From the NCBI GenBank assembly GCA_000508305.1, contig CP006977.1, forward strand, positions 1 to 64,000: a stretch of 64,000 nt of DNA. The letters run 5' to 3'. The notes below the pieces were generated by a model. That model did no database searches. It was not told the origin of the DNA and saw only the letters and a list, made by a program, of their open reading frames with translations. Position 1 is the first letter of the stretch. Each line of letters opens with the position of its first letter. Shown here piece by piece: positions 8,371 through 16,733 of the stretch. The translations under genes and the position numbers were made by a program. This DNA is from Sulfolobus acidocaldarius SUSAZ. Lineage in GTDB: Archaea > Thermoproteota > Thermoprotei_A > Sulfolobales > Sulfolobaceae.

Positions 8371-9039
8371 ATGGCTAACGGAGTTTACATGTACGTAATT
8401 CAGGCTAAATTTAATAACGAATGGTGGGCAACTTCTCTTCAAACAAGAAGGAATATATTAAGTAGAATAGAAGAATTAGAGGCTCGTAGTAAGAATGAGC
8501 TTGTTGCGTTAAAGAGATTTATTTCTCTACGATACGATGGTCATCTTTTATATTGGGTATCAGACTTTGATACGTCTAAGCTAAATAACCTCAGATATTC
8601 ACTGATTTCTTCAGGGGAAGGATTTTTAGAGGAGAAGCTTACATTATTTTCATATTTTAAACCATCACCTTATATTGGTGGTTCAGCTGATAAATTAGCC
8701 TCTTACCTTAGACTAGAACCTCTCAAGTATTTTATAGCTTACCCAATGAAAAAATCCCCTGAATGGTATTTACTACCTTTTGAAGAACGTAAAGAGATAA
8801 TGGATGAACATATAGAGATAGCAAAAACCCATCCTGATAATCAAGGAATTAGGTCATATACTACTTATTCTTTTGGTATTGCTGACTATGAGTTCGTGGT
8901 AATTTATGAAGCTCCAGATCTCTCCAGGTGGATAAATGTAGTGGAGCGACTCAGGGAGGCAAAGGCAAGAAAGTGGGTTATTTCAGAGGAGCCTATCCTT
9001 GTAGGAGAGATCGGATCTCTTGATATTTTCTTGAAATGA
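8371..9039 (+). CDS. Chlorite dismutase / HemQ family haem protein
   Basis: A 222-residue alpha/beta-barrel protein of the Cld/HemQ superfamily. Diagnostic are YFIAYPMKKSPEWYLLPFEE (residues about 129-148), the ERKEIMDEH helix, and TYSFGIADYEFVVIYE, which corresponds to the G-x-D-D-x-E-F region in coproheme decarboxylases. The histidines in MDEH and KTHPDNQ are candidates for haem contact. Without biochemical data it could be a coproheme decarboxylase, a peroxidase-like enzyme or a chlorite dismutase; archaeal members are mostly uncharacterised. Its 3' end overlaps the convergent Nudix gene by 47 bp. Confidence 0.88.
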   Translation: MANGVYMYVIQAKFNNEWWATSLQTRRNILSRIEELEARSKNELVALKRFISLRYDGHLLYWVSDFDTSKLNNLRYSLISSGEGFLEEKLTLFSYFKPSPYIGGSADKLASYLRLEPLKYFIAYPMKKSPEWYLLPFEERKEIMDEHIEIAKTHPDNQGIRSYTTYSFGIADYEFVVIYEAPDLSRWINVVERLREAKARKWVISEEPILVGEIGSLDIFLK

Positions 9040-9520
9040 ATAAGAGGCTGAGAATAGTTTTTCCGTCCTCTATTTTTCCTTCATCTATCATTTTAATTGC
9101 TTCATCAATTGATAATTCAAAAGGCTCTATTACCTCATACTCCTCTAATTTTTGAGTACTTTTTGTAAGATTTGTAGCTATATATAGGTGCATTAACTCT
9201 GTCGCTATTCCAGGGGAGACATAGAATTTTAAAACCTTAAATAATTTAAGGGGAACATAACCTATTTCCTCCTCTAACTCTCTTCTTGCAGTTAGATCCT
9301 CATTTTCTCCTTCCTCTATTGTTCCAGCAGGCAATTCATATAGCCATTTTCCTAAGATGGGTCTGTATTGTTTGATCAAAATTATTCTGTTTGGTTCTAA
9401 AAAGGGAGCAATGACTACTGAGCCCCTATGTTTCACAAACGCTTTCTCCACTTGTTTTCCATTTGGTAAGTTAAAGTTCTCAATTAATACATCGAATTTC
9501 TTAGACGAATATATTCTCAT
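8993..9520 (-). CDS. Nudix hydrolase, ADP-ribose pyrophosphatase type
   Basis: A 175-residue Nudix protein. The Nudix box begins at GTIEEGENEDLTARRELEEE and continues with IGY, giving the complete G-x5-E-x7-R-E-x2-E-E-x-G pattern. The preceding IILIKQYRPILGKWLYELPAG is typical of ADP-ribose/nucleoside-diphosphate-sugar hydrolases. It probably clears ADP-ribose or related NAD breakdown products in the cytoplasm. The tail overlaps the end of the convergent Cld-family gene. Confidence 0.92.
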   Translation of the reverse strand: MRIYSSKKFDVLIENFNLPNGKQVEKAFVKHRGSVVIAPFLEPNRIILIKQYRPILGKWLYELPAGTIEEGENEDLTARRELEEEIGYVPLKLFKVLKFYVSPGIATELMHLYIATNLTKSTQKLEEYEVIEPFELSIDEAIKMIDEGKIEDGKTILSLLFISRKYQEIRSLLQG

Positions 9521-9524
9521 AGGA

Positions 9525-10133
9525 CTAAAAATTAATCCAATGATATTTTTGCTTTGCTTTCAAATATAATGTTTCCCAGTCAATTAAGAAGAAGACAACT
9601 CCTAGCACTATAAAAGCTACTGAAGATATTAATGTTAAAGTAAGTGTCCCTACATTTAAAACATCACTTATCTTAATTAGTCCAAATACTTCTAAAGGTA
9701 TTTCTATAGCACTTTTGGTCAATTTGCCGAGTATTGACACTTTTAACATATTAAGTATAGATATTTTAGCCACTCCTCCACCTATAAATAAATAATCATC
9801 AAAGGGAAGAAGTGGAATTACAGACAGGATGAATAATAATATTTTAAAATATCTAGAGCGAGAAAACTTGCTTAGAATGTTAATATTTTTACTTCTTCGT
9901 AAAGGTTTTCTTAAAACAAATCCTAAGGCATAGGTGAGCGTTTTAGCTAAAGCTGCTCCTAAACCCGAAATAACAATTGCTATAACAAAATTTTCTATGT
10001 TTATGCCATTCCTGATGATGAAGTATGTTGCTATCAATGTATAAGGAGCACCAAGGAACGGAAGAGCATTTGAGGCTAAACTTATTATGAATATTATTAT
10101 TGCCTCTAATAGATAATTATCGATATGCATCAT
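9525..10133 (-). CDS. VTT/DedA (SNARE-associated) family membrane protein
   Basis: A 202-residue protein with about five hydrophobic segments. The first region LPFLGAPYTLIATYFIIRNG and the later FILSVIPLLPFDDYLFIGGG fit the VTT/DedA fold (re-entrant loops with G and P, then a basic stretch). Relatives are thought to be lipid scramblases or transporters; the archaeal substrate is unknown. It lies 4 bp upstream of the Nudix gene on the same strand. Confidence 0.8.
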   Translation of the reverse strand: MMHIDNYLLEAIIIFIISLASNALPFLGAPYTLIATYFIIRNGINIENFVIAIVISGLGAALAKTLTYALGFVLRKPLRRSKNINILSKFSRSRYFKILLFILSVIPLLPFDDYLFIGGGVAKISILNMLKVSILGKLTKSAIEIPLEVFGLIKISDVLNVGTLTLTLISSVAFIVLGVVFFLIDWETLYLKAKQKYHWINF

Positions 10134-10203
10134 TGATGCTCAACTTTACATTATTTAGTGTATATCCTAAATAATATTTATCTGCAAGTTATAATTTCAC
10201 TAC

Positions 10204-11037
10204 ATGGTAAAGATATACTTAGGACCTGCAGGTGTTCCCCATAGCGCAAAGAAGAAATCTACTATAGACGGGGTGAAAACTGTTAAAGAGCTAGGTTTGA
10301 ACGCAATGGAAGTTGAATTTGTTCAAGGAGTGAAAATGAGAAGGGAGACAGCAGAAGAAGTAGGTAGAGTAGCGAAGGAGTTGGGGGTAAGATTATCAGT
10401 GCACGCTCCTTATTTTATAAACTTATGTTCAGAGGAAGACGAGAAAGTACAGGCATCAAAGAAAAGGATACTTGATACTGCCGATAGGGCAGAGAGCATG
10501 GGTGCAGATGCTATAGCTATTCACATAGCGTTTTACGGTAAAATGAAACCAGAGGAATGCTATGGGAAAATTAAATCTGAATTAGGAGAGGTTGTAGATA
10601 GTGCTAAGTCTAATGGAATCAAAAACGTGAAATTTGGCGTAGAGACTATGGCTAAGGAGACAGCTTTTGGCTCATTGGATGAGGTCATTTCAATATCTAA
10701 GGAAATAAAAGGTGTTATTCCTTACATAGATTGGGCTCATACCTTTGGAAGATTAGGTGGTAAGATAGATTATGAAGAGATAATCAATAGACTAGTTAAA
10801 GAGTTGAACTTAATTCATATAAATTCCCATTTTGAGTCATTAATTTTTAAAAACGGTAAGTATATTGATGAACATATACCTATAGATAATAATACTCCTC
10901 CTTTTGAGCCTTTAGCTAGAGAATTAGTTAAGAGGAAGGACATTTCAATTTCTCTCATTTGTGAAAGTCCAGAGCTGGAAAGAGACGCACTTAAGATGAA
11001 AAAGGTATTGGAAGATCTGGGGTATAAGTTTGAATAA
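10204..11037 (+). CDS. Endonuclease IV-like TIM-barrel protein
   Basis: A 277-residue protein of the AP endonuclease 2 / xylose-isomerase-like TIM-barrel superfamily. Metal-ligand elements are visible in order: MEVEFVQG, LSVHAPYF, IAIHIAFYG, FGVETMAKE, YIDWAHTFGR, IHINSHFE and ICESPEL. Endonuclease IV cleaves abasic DNA through three zinc ions, and the H and E positions are kept. The gene has AATATTTA (10173-10180) about 27 bases before the ATG, so it is probably leaderless. It overlaps the next gene by 8 bases. DNA-repair function is likely, but other TIM-barrel roles remain possible. Confidence 0.82.
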   Translation: MVKIYLGPAGVPHSAKKKSTIDGVKTVKELGLNAMEVEFVQGVKMRRETAEEVGRVAKELGVRLSVHAPYFINLCSEEDEKVQASKKRILDTADRAESMGADAIAIHIAFYGKMKPEECYGKIKSELGEVVDSAKSNGIKNVKFGVETMAKETAFGSLDEVISISKEIKGVIPYIDWAHTFGRLGGKIDYEEIINRLVKELNLIHINSHFESLIFKNGKYIDEHIPIDNNTPPFEPLARELVKRKDISISLICESPELERDALKMKKVLEDLGYKFE

Positions 11038-11707
11038 GGACATAATTTTTGTATCTGACTATGATAGAACTCTGTCCTCGGAAAAGAATAGTTTTCGTAT
11101 AGACAAAGAAGTCGCTCGGATTGTAAATGATTTTTCTAAGACCTATCCATTTTTTGTTGTTACGGGGAGGGAGAAGAAGTTTATAGATATCTTAGCCCCT
11201 GAGCTTAAACCTACTGGTTGGATATTAGAAAATGGAGCTTTAATGTACGTTAATGGTGAGTTAATTTATAATATTCAACCTTCTTGGTTTGACACAAGAA
11301 AAAACATAATTAAAATCCTTGATAATTCCAATATTTCTTATAGTCTGGGAAATGTAATAGTATATGTAGACAAGGCTCATGAATATAAAAGTGTTCTAGA
11401 TTCGATTAAGGACGCCACCGTTGAATGGAATAGAAATGACGCAATGATTCTTCCGAAAGGAGTTGATAAGGGGAGTGCTATAATCCAACTTCGAGAGAGA
11501 CTTGGTTATAGAGGTAAGATAGTTGCAATTGGGGACAGTGAAAACGATATTTCAATGTTTAGAGTTGCAGACATTAGGGTTAGTGTTGCAAATGCCCTAC
11601 CTATGATCAAGGAGATTAGTGAATTGATACTAGAAAAAGAGGATGGGGAGGGAGTAAAAGAATTCTTGTTGAAGATATTAAAAGGAGAAATTATTCTTAT
11701 AAAATAA
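11030..11707 (+). CDS. HAD-superfamily (Cof/SPP-type) phosphatase
   Basis: A 225-residue HAD phosphatase. Motif I is VSDYDRTLSS (nucleophile and acid Asp), motif II is FFVVTGRE, and motifs III/IV are in KGVDKGSAI and IVAIGDSENDISMF. The type IIB cap lies between. Relatives include archaeal phosphoglycolate, mannosyl-3-phosphoglycerate and sucrose-phosphate phosphatases; the substrate cannot be read. The start is TTG at 11030, overlapping the preceding stop codon, so the two genes are coupled. The 3' end overlaps the convergent methyltransferase by 30 bp. Confidence 0.88.
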   Translation: MNKDIIFVSDYDRTLSSEKNSFRIDKEVARIVNDFSKTYPFFVVTGREKKFIDILAPELKPTGWILENGALMYVNGELIYNIQPSWFDTRKNIIKILDNSNISYSLGNVIVYVDKAHEYKSVLDSIKDATVEWNRNDAMILPKGVDKGSAIIQLRERLGYRGKIVAIGDSENDISMFRVADIRVSVANALPMIKEISELILEKEDGEGVKEFLLKILKGEIILIK

Positions 11708-12295
11708 GTAAACATCTACCTGGAATTCATGAAAATTTTTTATATGCCATGGATAATAGGGTTTCATTCTGTATTTGGATGTCAGCATTTCATACTGAAA
11801 ACCATATTCTTTAGATATCCTTTCAATTAATTGTTGTGTTTTTGGATTTGACTTATGAATTGAATAAACTGTTGTAGAAATACTCAGAGCTTTTCTCAGA
11901 AATATGAGGTCCATACCTTGTTTCACTACTCCAAATGGAGGGTTTTGTATTACAGTGTCTACTTTTTTTGATATCTCAAGCCACTCCACATCAGCTTCAA
12001 TAAACTCAGGATTATCAAATTCCCTCAATAAGCTTCTCGCCTCCTTGATGGCTTCCCTATCAAGTTCAATGCATACGCAATTTCCTCTCAGTACGGTCAC
12101 ACCTAAGCAGAATTTTCCTGTTCCACAGCCTAGGTCTATTACTAATTTACCTTGAATATCTTTCCTTAGGTATGCTGTCCATAATATTGTGGACGCTAGA
12201 TCGGAAGGGGTTATGTACTGCTCTAACTGATATTTAGGATTAGGGTGGTTTCTTACCTTTTCTAGAAATATTTCTAATTGTTTCTTACTATTAAT
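11678..12295 (-). CDS. METTL5-like N6-adenine RNA methyltransferase, apparent AUU start
   Basis: A SAM-dependent methyltransferase; human METTL5 methylates one adenine of 18S rRNA. Read from 12295 the protein has 205 residues with a METTL5-like N-terminus (LEQYITP), motif I DLGCGTG at 54-60 and motif IV NPPF at 118-121. No ATG, GTG or TTG lies early enough in this frame: the first, a GTG at 12100, would remove the SAM-binding motif. The frame is closed by TAA at 12323-12325. ATT at 12293-12295 has AGAGGT six bases before it, so I take it as the start. It overlaps the preceding HAD gene by 22 bases. Confidence 0.8.
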   Translation of the reverse strand: MNSKKQLEIFLEKVRNHPNPKYQLEQYITPSDLASTILWTAYLRKDIQGKLVIDLGCGTGKFCLGVTVLRGNCVCIELDREAIKEARSLLREFDNPEFIEADVEWLEISKKVDTVIQNPPFGVVKQGMDLIFLRKALSISTTVYSIHKSNPKTQQLIERISKEYGFQYEMLTSKYRMKPYYPWHIKNFHEFQVDVYLFYKNNFSF

Positions 12296-12936
12296 TTCAG
12301 TACCTCTAATAAGCTTTTCACCTTATTAGCTTTTACGTCCTCATAAAAACCGAACCTGTCTAATAATACAGGATTAATTCCTGCTCGTAGTGCCCCAATG
12401 TAATCTACTTCATATACGTCACCAATATGAAATACTGGTCTTCCATGTTTTTCCATAGCCATTTTAAATATCCTAGGATGAGGTTTTAAAACGCCTAGAT
12501 CACAAGAGGCATACATACCATCTATATATTTATCTATCTCTAGATCATGAATTATTCTGTAAACACTTTTAGTAGCATTTGTGATTAATACTAATTTATA
12601 ACCCATCTCTTTTGCTTCTTTTATGAAATTAAAGGCATCTTCATATAACTCCCATACATTTGATAGTAGATTAAGTTTCATAAGCTCATTTACTAAACTT
12701 TCCGTAGGAAATATCTTAAGGTCATATAAAAGTTCATAGTAGTTTATTTCACTTAATCCGCCAATTGTAGGATCTGGAAAATGCTTTTTACCTAACTGTC
12801 TATTAATGGCTCTAAATACCTGCTTTTCAGAGATATTATATCCTTTATCTTTAAGAAATTCAAATATAGGTTGATGAAATTTTGGACTAAAACTGACAAG
12901 TGTTTCTCCCATATCTATGAATATTACTTTATTCAT
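12274..12936 (-). CDS. HAD-family hydrolase
   Basis: A 220-residue HAD phosphatase of the haloacid-dehalogenase/PGPase type. Motif I is IFIDMGETLVSF, motif II LVLITNATK, motif III KPHPRIFKMA and motif IV HIGDVYEVDYIGA. The second motif-I Asp is replaced by Glu (D-M-G-E), as in some archaeal members. The ATG at 12936 overlaps the upstream stop as ATGA; a GTG at 12945 would add three residues. Substrate unknown. Confidence 0.88.
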   Translation of the reverse strand: MNKVIFIDMGETLVSFSPKFHQPIFEFLKDKGYNISEKQVFRAINRQLGKKHFPDPTIGGLSEINYYELLYDLKIFPTESLVNELMKLNLLSNVWELYEDAFNFIKEAKEMGYKLVLITNATKSVYRIIHDLEIDKYIDGMYASCDLGVLKPHPRIFKMAMEKHGRPVFHIGDVYEVDYIGALRAGINPVLLDRFGFYEDVKANKVKSLLEVLKLIVRNN

Positions 12937-13247
12937 TTCAACCACTTAATTGAAAATTTTGGCGGTTCTATGTTTTCACTCTTACACTCGGGGCATTTAC
13001 TTGGTTTTCTTGGTTTCTCTATGTCGAAGACATATCCGCAATTATTACATTTTGGTAAATATACCAAAAGTTTTACGTTCTTCCTTTTTAAGGATTTGGC
13101 TATATGGTAAAGGTTCTCATAAACTTCTTTCTCCTTTTTTATCCCTAATATTTTCATTATCTGTTTTGCTGTTAATGGTTCTTGTGAATACTTTAACAGT
13201 AGTACAATCTTCTCTCTCGTCGTAAGAAACTCAAACTCATTTATCAT
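12933..13247 (-). CDS. Winged-helix regulator with C-terminal zinc ribbon
   Basis: A 104-residue protein: a winged-helix region (residues about 5-60, TTREKIVLLLKYSQEPLTAK then QIMKILG) and a zinc ribbon formed by CNNC and CPEC (residues about 67-88). This architecture is common in archaeal transcriptional regulators and general-factor-like proteins. It is encoded between the CobT-like gene and the HAD gene, overlapping both by 4 bases, so it belongs to that operon. Confidence 0.85.
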   Translation of the reverse strand: MINEFEFLTTREKIVLLLKYSQEPLTAKQIMKILGIKKEKEVYENLYHIAKSLKRKNVKLLVYLPKCNNCGYVFDIEKPRKPSKCPECKSENIEPPKFSIKWLK

Positions 13248-14266
13248 ATTAATTTAGAATATATTTTTTCTATTTCCACTAATATATCTTGCGGTGTAAA
13301 TCCTTTTGATAATGCAATAATTGATGACCCGCCTGCTCCTACACCTTCCTTAACAAACCCTTCTTCATATGCTCTTAATCCACTGTATTTTGATTTGCTG
13401 AAATCTAATAATGATGCCATAACTGGTACTCCGACTTGTCTTGATATAGAGACTATATCTGAGGAAGAGTCTTGAATTATCCATTTCGTTGTACCTATTG
13501 AAATGTTCTGAATTATCTTCTTGTCAATTTCCTTGATTATAGCTGCAGCTGCAGTCATTTGTGTACCTCCTGCTAATAACACTCTTTTCCTAAATCCAAT
13601 TGTAATTCCAGCCACACTAATTAACATGGGATCAGAAACTTTACTTATTTTGCCTAGAAAGTCACTAGGTAATTCTTTTATGGCTTCATATACAACTTTT
13701 CTTTTTAAGTCTTTAGGGTTCACAGGAGACGCGGAACTGACTTTGTCAGCTGCGTCATATCCTAGACTTAGGAGGACAGCCATAGCTGTAGTTGTGCCTG
13801 CAGGTATTGATTCACCAATCACTAAGAAGTCATAGGAGTTTGCCAATTCTTCTCCCAATGTGATAGAATTCTCTAATATCCTCTGTGATATCTCTCTAGT
13901 TAGGGAGAATTTCCTAATATCCCCTCCTGGTTCTCCCCCTACATCTATAAAGGGTATTTTTGGTTTTACCCTAGAACCCGCATTAACCACCAACTTTGTA
14001 GCATTTACAAGTTTCAGTGATACCCTACTGATTATTGCTGGTGTTGGTATTCCAGTTGGCGTTACAGGAACAGAATTTATAGAGATACACTTTCCTTTAA
14101 TCAAGAATTCTGCATCTGCTGCAGGAGTAAAGTGCGTCAATTCGGGTGTAGCCCCAGCAACAGTAATTCCTGGAATAAGACTAACATCAGTTGTTGCTAT
14201 AACTAAAATAAACGCAAAATTACCATTAAGGCTTATTTTTCCGTTAATCTCCTGAATGAAATTCAC
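13244..14266 (-). CDS. CobT-like protein (UPF0284 family)
   Basis: A 340-residue protein related to nicotinate-nucleotide--dimethylbenzimidazole phosphoribosyltransferase, which makes the alpha-ribazole phosphate of cobamides. Visible are TPELTHFTPAADAE near the start, IDVGGEPGGDIRK, FLVIGESIPAGTTTAMAVL and GGTQMTAAAA. The family is annotated as UPF0284 in Sulfolobales, and a true CobT reaction has not been shown for it to my knowledge. It is the first gene of an operon with the zinc-ribbon regulator and the HAD protein. Confidence 0.88.
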   Translation of the reverse strand: MNFIQEINGKISLNGNFAFILVIATTDVSLIPGITVAGATPELTHFTPAADAEFLIKGKCISINSVPVTPTGIPTPAIISRVSLKLVNATKLVVNAGSRVKPKIPFIDVGGEPGGDIRKFSLTREISQRILENSITLGEELANSYDFLVIGESIPAGTTTAMAVLLSLGYDAADKVSSASPVNPKDLKRKVVYEAIKELPSDFLGKISKVSDPMLISVAGITIGFRKRVLLAGGTQMTAAAAIIKEIDKKIIQNISIGTTKWIIQDSSSDIVSISRQVGVPVMASLLDFSKSKYSGLRAYEEGFVKEGVGAGGSSIIALSKGFTPQDILVEIEKIYSKLI

Positions 14267-14306
14267 ATTAACTTCATTAGCGAGGTGATAATAAAAATCT
14301 TAAGGC

Positions 14307-14663
14307 ATGGAAAAATTTTGGGAATATTATAAAGTTATTGAAAAAGGTACACTAATTAGTTTTGAAGAGTTCAAGAATAACAGAGAGATAAACCTCAGTA
14401 TCAGAGAAGCTATAAAGTTCTTATATAAATTGATTGAGTCATCAGCAAGTAAAATAACTTCAAGTAAGGGGGAAAATTTGATTTGGGATTTAGCTAGAAA
14501 AAAGGTGATAAGACCATCTAATATAGAGGAGTTCCTAGATGTTGTAAACATTGCCACAAGAGTAGAAGAAGTAGATGATAGTATAATTTACCCTATGCTA
14601 GTTAGAATAATGGAGGATTTGGAAGAATTATACTTTTCAATAATTAATTTTAAAAACTCATAA
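14307..14663 (+). CDS. Hypothetical helical protein
   Basis: A 118-residue soluble protein, predicted almost fully helical and acidic, with no recognised motif. It runs divergently from the CobT-like gene (40 bp between starts) and is followed 26 bp later by nadA on the same strand, so it may be in the nadA transcript. The function cannot be inferred from sequence alone. Confidence 0.65.
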   Translation: MEKFWEYYKVIEKGTLISFEEFKNNREINLSIREAIKFLYKLIESSASKITSSKGENLIWDLARKKVIRPSNIEEFLDVVNIATRVEEVDDSIIYPMLVRIMEDLEELYFSIINFKNS

Positions 14664-14689
14664 GTAGTTGAACATATGTTCGATTGCCA

Positions 14690-15688
14690 ATGCCTGCTAG
14701 CAATAATGATTTAATATCTCAAATAAAAAGATTAAAAAAAGAGAAGAATGCAATAATACTGGGACATAATTATATGGAGTACGGTGTTCAACTAGTTTCT
14801 GATTTTACAGGTGATTCTTTTGACCTGGCATTAAAGGCAATGAATACTAACGCGGATATAATAGTGTTCGCTGGTGTTTACTTTATGGTAGAGCAGGCTG
14901 CTGCATTAAATCCAGATAAGAAAGTGCTATCACCAGAGCCTAATGCCGGTTGTTCTTTATCAGATTCATTACCAGTAGACGTATTGAAGAAATATAAGGA
15001 AATGTATCCTGACGCTCCAGTAGTTCTTTATATAAATACTAGTATTAACGCAAAAGCATTAGCTGATTATGTGGTAACTTCTTCCACAGCCATTCAAGTG
15101 ATCGAGAGAATTAATTCGGATAAAATCATTTTTGGTCCTGATATTAATCTTGCGAGATATGTTGAATCTCGTACAGGTAAGAAACTAATTAAGGTACCAC
15201 CAGATGGAAGATGTATAGTACATGCGAATTATACTAGACAATTAGTAGAGTTAGCTAGAAAAAGATATCCGAATGCCATTCTTATGGCGCATCCAGAGAG
15301 CCCTCTAGAAGTACTGGACGCAGCAGATTTTGTGGGATCTACTAATCAGATGGTCAAGTTTGCGAAGGATAGTCCACAGAGGGAATTTATAGTCGCCACA
15401 GAATTAGGAATGGTAAACGCATTAAAGCTAAAAGTTCCAGAAAAGGAATTTTACCCTTTAGTTACAACAGAAGCTTGCGGATGTGCAAGATGTCCTTATA
15501 TGGCTATGGTAAACCTAGAAAATATTAAGAAATCGTTAGAGTTGGAAGTTTATGAGGTAAAGGTTCCTAAAGATGTAGGAGAAAAAGCTAAGGAGGCTTT
15601 CCTAAGGACTATGAGGCTTGTTGGAGAATCTTCTTCATCTCTTCAATCAAGATCTCAACTTCCTTCTTTGTATTATAGAAATGAGTAG
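14690..15688 (+). CDS. nadA: Quinolinate synthase A
   Basis: It condenses iminoaspartate with dihydroxyacetone phosphate to quinolinate, the first committed product of de novo NAD synthesis, using a [4Fe-4S] cluster. Cluster ligands are likely the Cys of PNAGCSLSD, that of DGRCIVHANY and one in EACGCARCPYM. The N-terminal ILGHNYME is the substrate-binding signature. The protein has 332 residues from the ATG at 14690; a TTG at 14684 would add two. The last 27 codons overlap the convergent aminotransferase gene, giving an unusual Ser-rich tail ([13 protein letters not shown]). Confidence 0.95.
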   Translation: MPASNNDLISQIKRLKKEKNAIILGHNYMEYGVQLVSDFTGDSFDLALKAMNTNADIIVFAGVYFMVEQAAALNPDKKVLSPEPNAGCSLSDSLPVDVLKKYKEMYPDAPVVLYINTSINAKALADYVVTSSTAIQVIERINSDKIIFGPDINLARYVESRTGKKLIKVPPDGRCIVHANYTRQLVELARKRYPNAILMAHPESPLEVLDAADFVGSTNQMVKFAKDSPQREFIVATELGMVNALKLKVPEKEFYPLVTTEACGCARCPYMAMVNLENIKKSLELEVYEVKVPKDVGEKAKEAFLRTMRLVGESSSSLQSRSQLPSLYYRNE

Positions 15689-16733
15689 ATATTCTTATTC
15701 CTTCTCCTCGAGCAGAAACAACTATATGCTTCTCTAATAGTTTCTGAACTACTTGCTTAGCGTTATTTACCCTTATTATCGATATACCTGCCTTTCTTTT
15801 CTTAGGTGTAATCACGTCTAGTCTGTTCTCTTCAGCAAGTTTTATCACATAATCAGATAAATTTTGAACTGAGGAATAGGTTTCTTCTTCATGCTTTCTG
15901 ATTATTTCACAAGACTTGGCTAATCCCAGATTAGCTGCTATATCTATTGTCCCAATTTCGAATCTTCTTGGACCTGGTTCAATTTCAAATTTTTCTGGGT
16001 TAAACTCTAAATAATTCTTTGTACTCTTCCATCCATAGAACGGTGGGTCTGAAATTAATCCTTTTCTTACGTATATAAATCCAGAGCCCTGTGGACTCAT
16101 TAACCACTTATACCCTCCAGCTACTGCGAAATCTACACTAAGTTCTTTGACATTAACCTTTATGGCTCCTGCACTCTGAATTATGTCTAAAAGGGTAAAT
16201 CCTCCAACACTTTTAACCTCTTTAACTATTTTTTTAACATCTACCATAACGCCAGTGTTGAAACTTACATGACTAACAGCTACTAGTCTTGTTCTATTAT
16301 CTATTGCGGAAAGCAGATCCTCTTCTATTGTATCTGGTTTTGTTTTTACTAGTTTAATTTTAACTCCTTTCTTTTCAAGTTTTAAAAATGGATAGACTAC
16401 AGTTGGAAATTCTAAATTATCAGTTACTATATTTTCTCCTTCCTTTATGTCTAAACCAAATGAGACAAGATTAACCCCAAAGCTGGTGTTAGGTATTAAC
16501 GATATTTCATCAGCTTCTGCATTTATTAAGGAACCAATGTTTTTTCTTATATGATATAATTCATCTGATTCTTCATCGTTATCTGCCAGGGAACCATAAC
16601 GCATTACATCAATTAAATATCTGTTAGTTTCAAAGTAAACGGGTAGTGGGGTAGGAGATATAGCGGCATGGTTAAGGTATGTCATTCTTTTTGTTATAGG
16701 TACTAGTTCTCTGAAATCCTCAACGAATGTCAT
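15609..16733 (-). CDS. Class V aminotransferase (cysteine desulfurase-like fold)
   Basis: A 374-residue PLP enzyme of the NifS/CsdA/isopenicillin-epimerase group. [11 protein letters not shown] is the N-terminal signature, [15 protein letters not shown] and [19 protein letters not shown] contain the PLP Lys (K of GGYKW). There is no Cys-containing loop typical of cysteine desulfurases near the end, which argues for another substrate, as in the isopenicillin N epimerase-like branch. It overlaps the acyl-CoA synthetase gene upstream by 14 bases and nadA by 80 bases at its 3' end. Confidence 0.88.
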   Translation of the reverse strand: MTFVEDFRELVPITKRMTYLNHAAISPTPLPVYFETNRYLIDVMRYGSLADNDEESDELYHIRKNIGSLINAEADEISLIPNTSFGVNLVSFGLDIKEGENIVTDNLEFPTVVYPFLKLEKKGVKIKLVKTKPDTIEEDLLSAIDNRTRLVAVSHVSFNTGVMVDVKKIVKEVKSVGGFTLLDIIQSAGAIKVNVKELSVDFAVAGGYKWLMSPQGSGFIYVRKGLISDPPFYGWKSTKNYLEFNPEKFEIEPGPRRFEIGTIDIAANLGLAKSCEIIRKHEEETYSSVQNLSDYVIKLAEENRLDVITPKKRKAGISIIRVNNAKQVVQKLLEKHIVVSARGEGIRISTHFYNTKKEVEILIEEMKKILQQAS

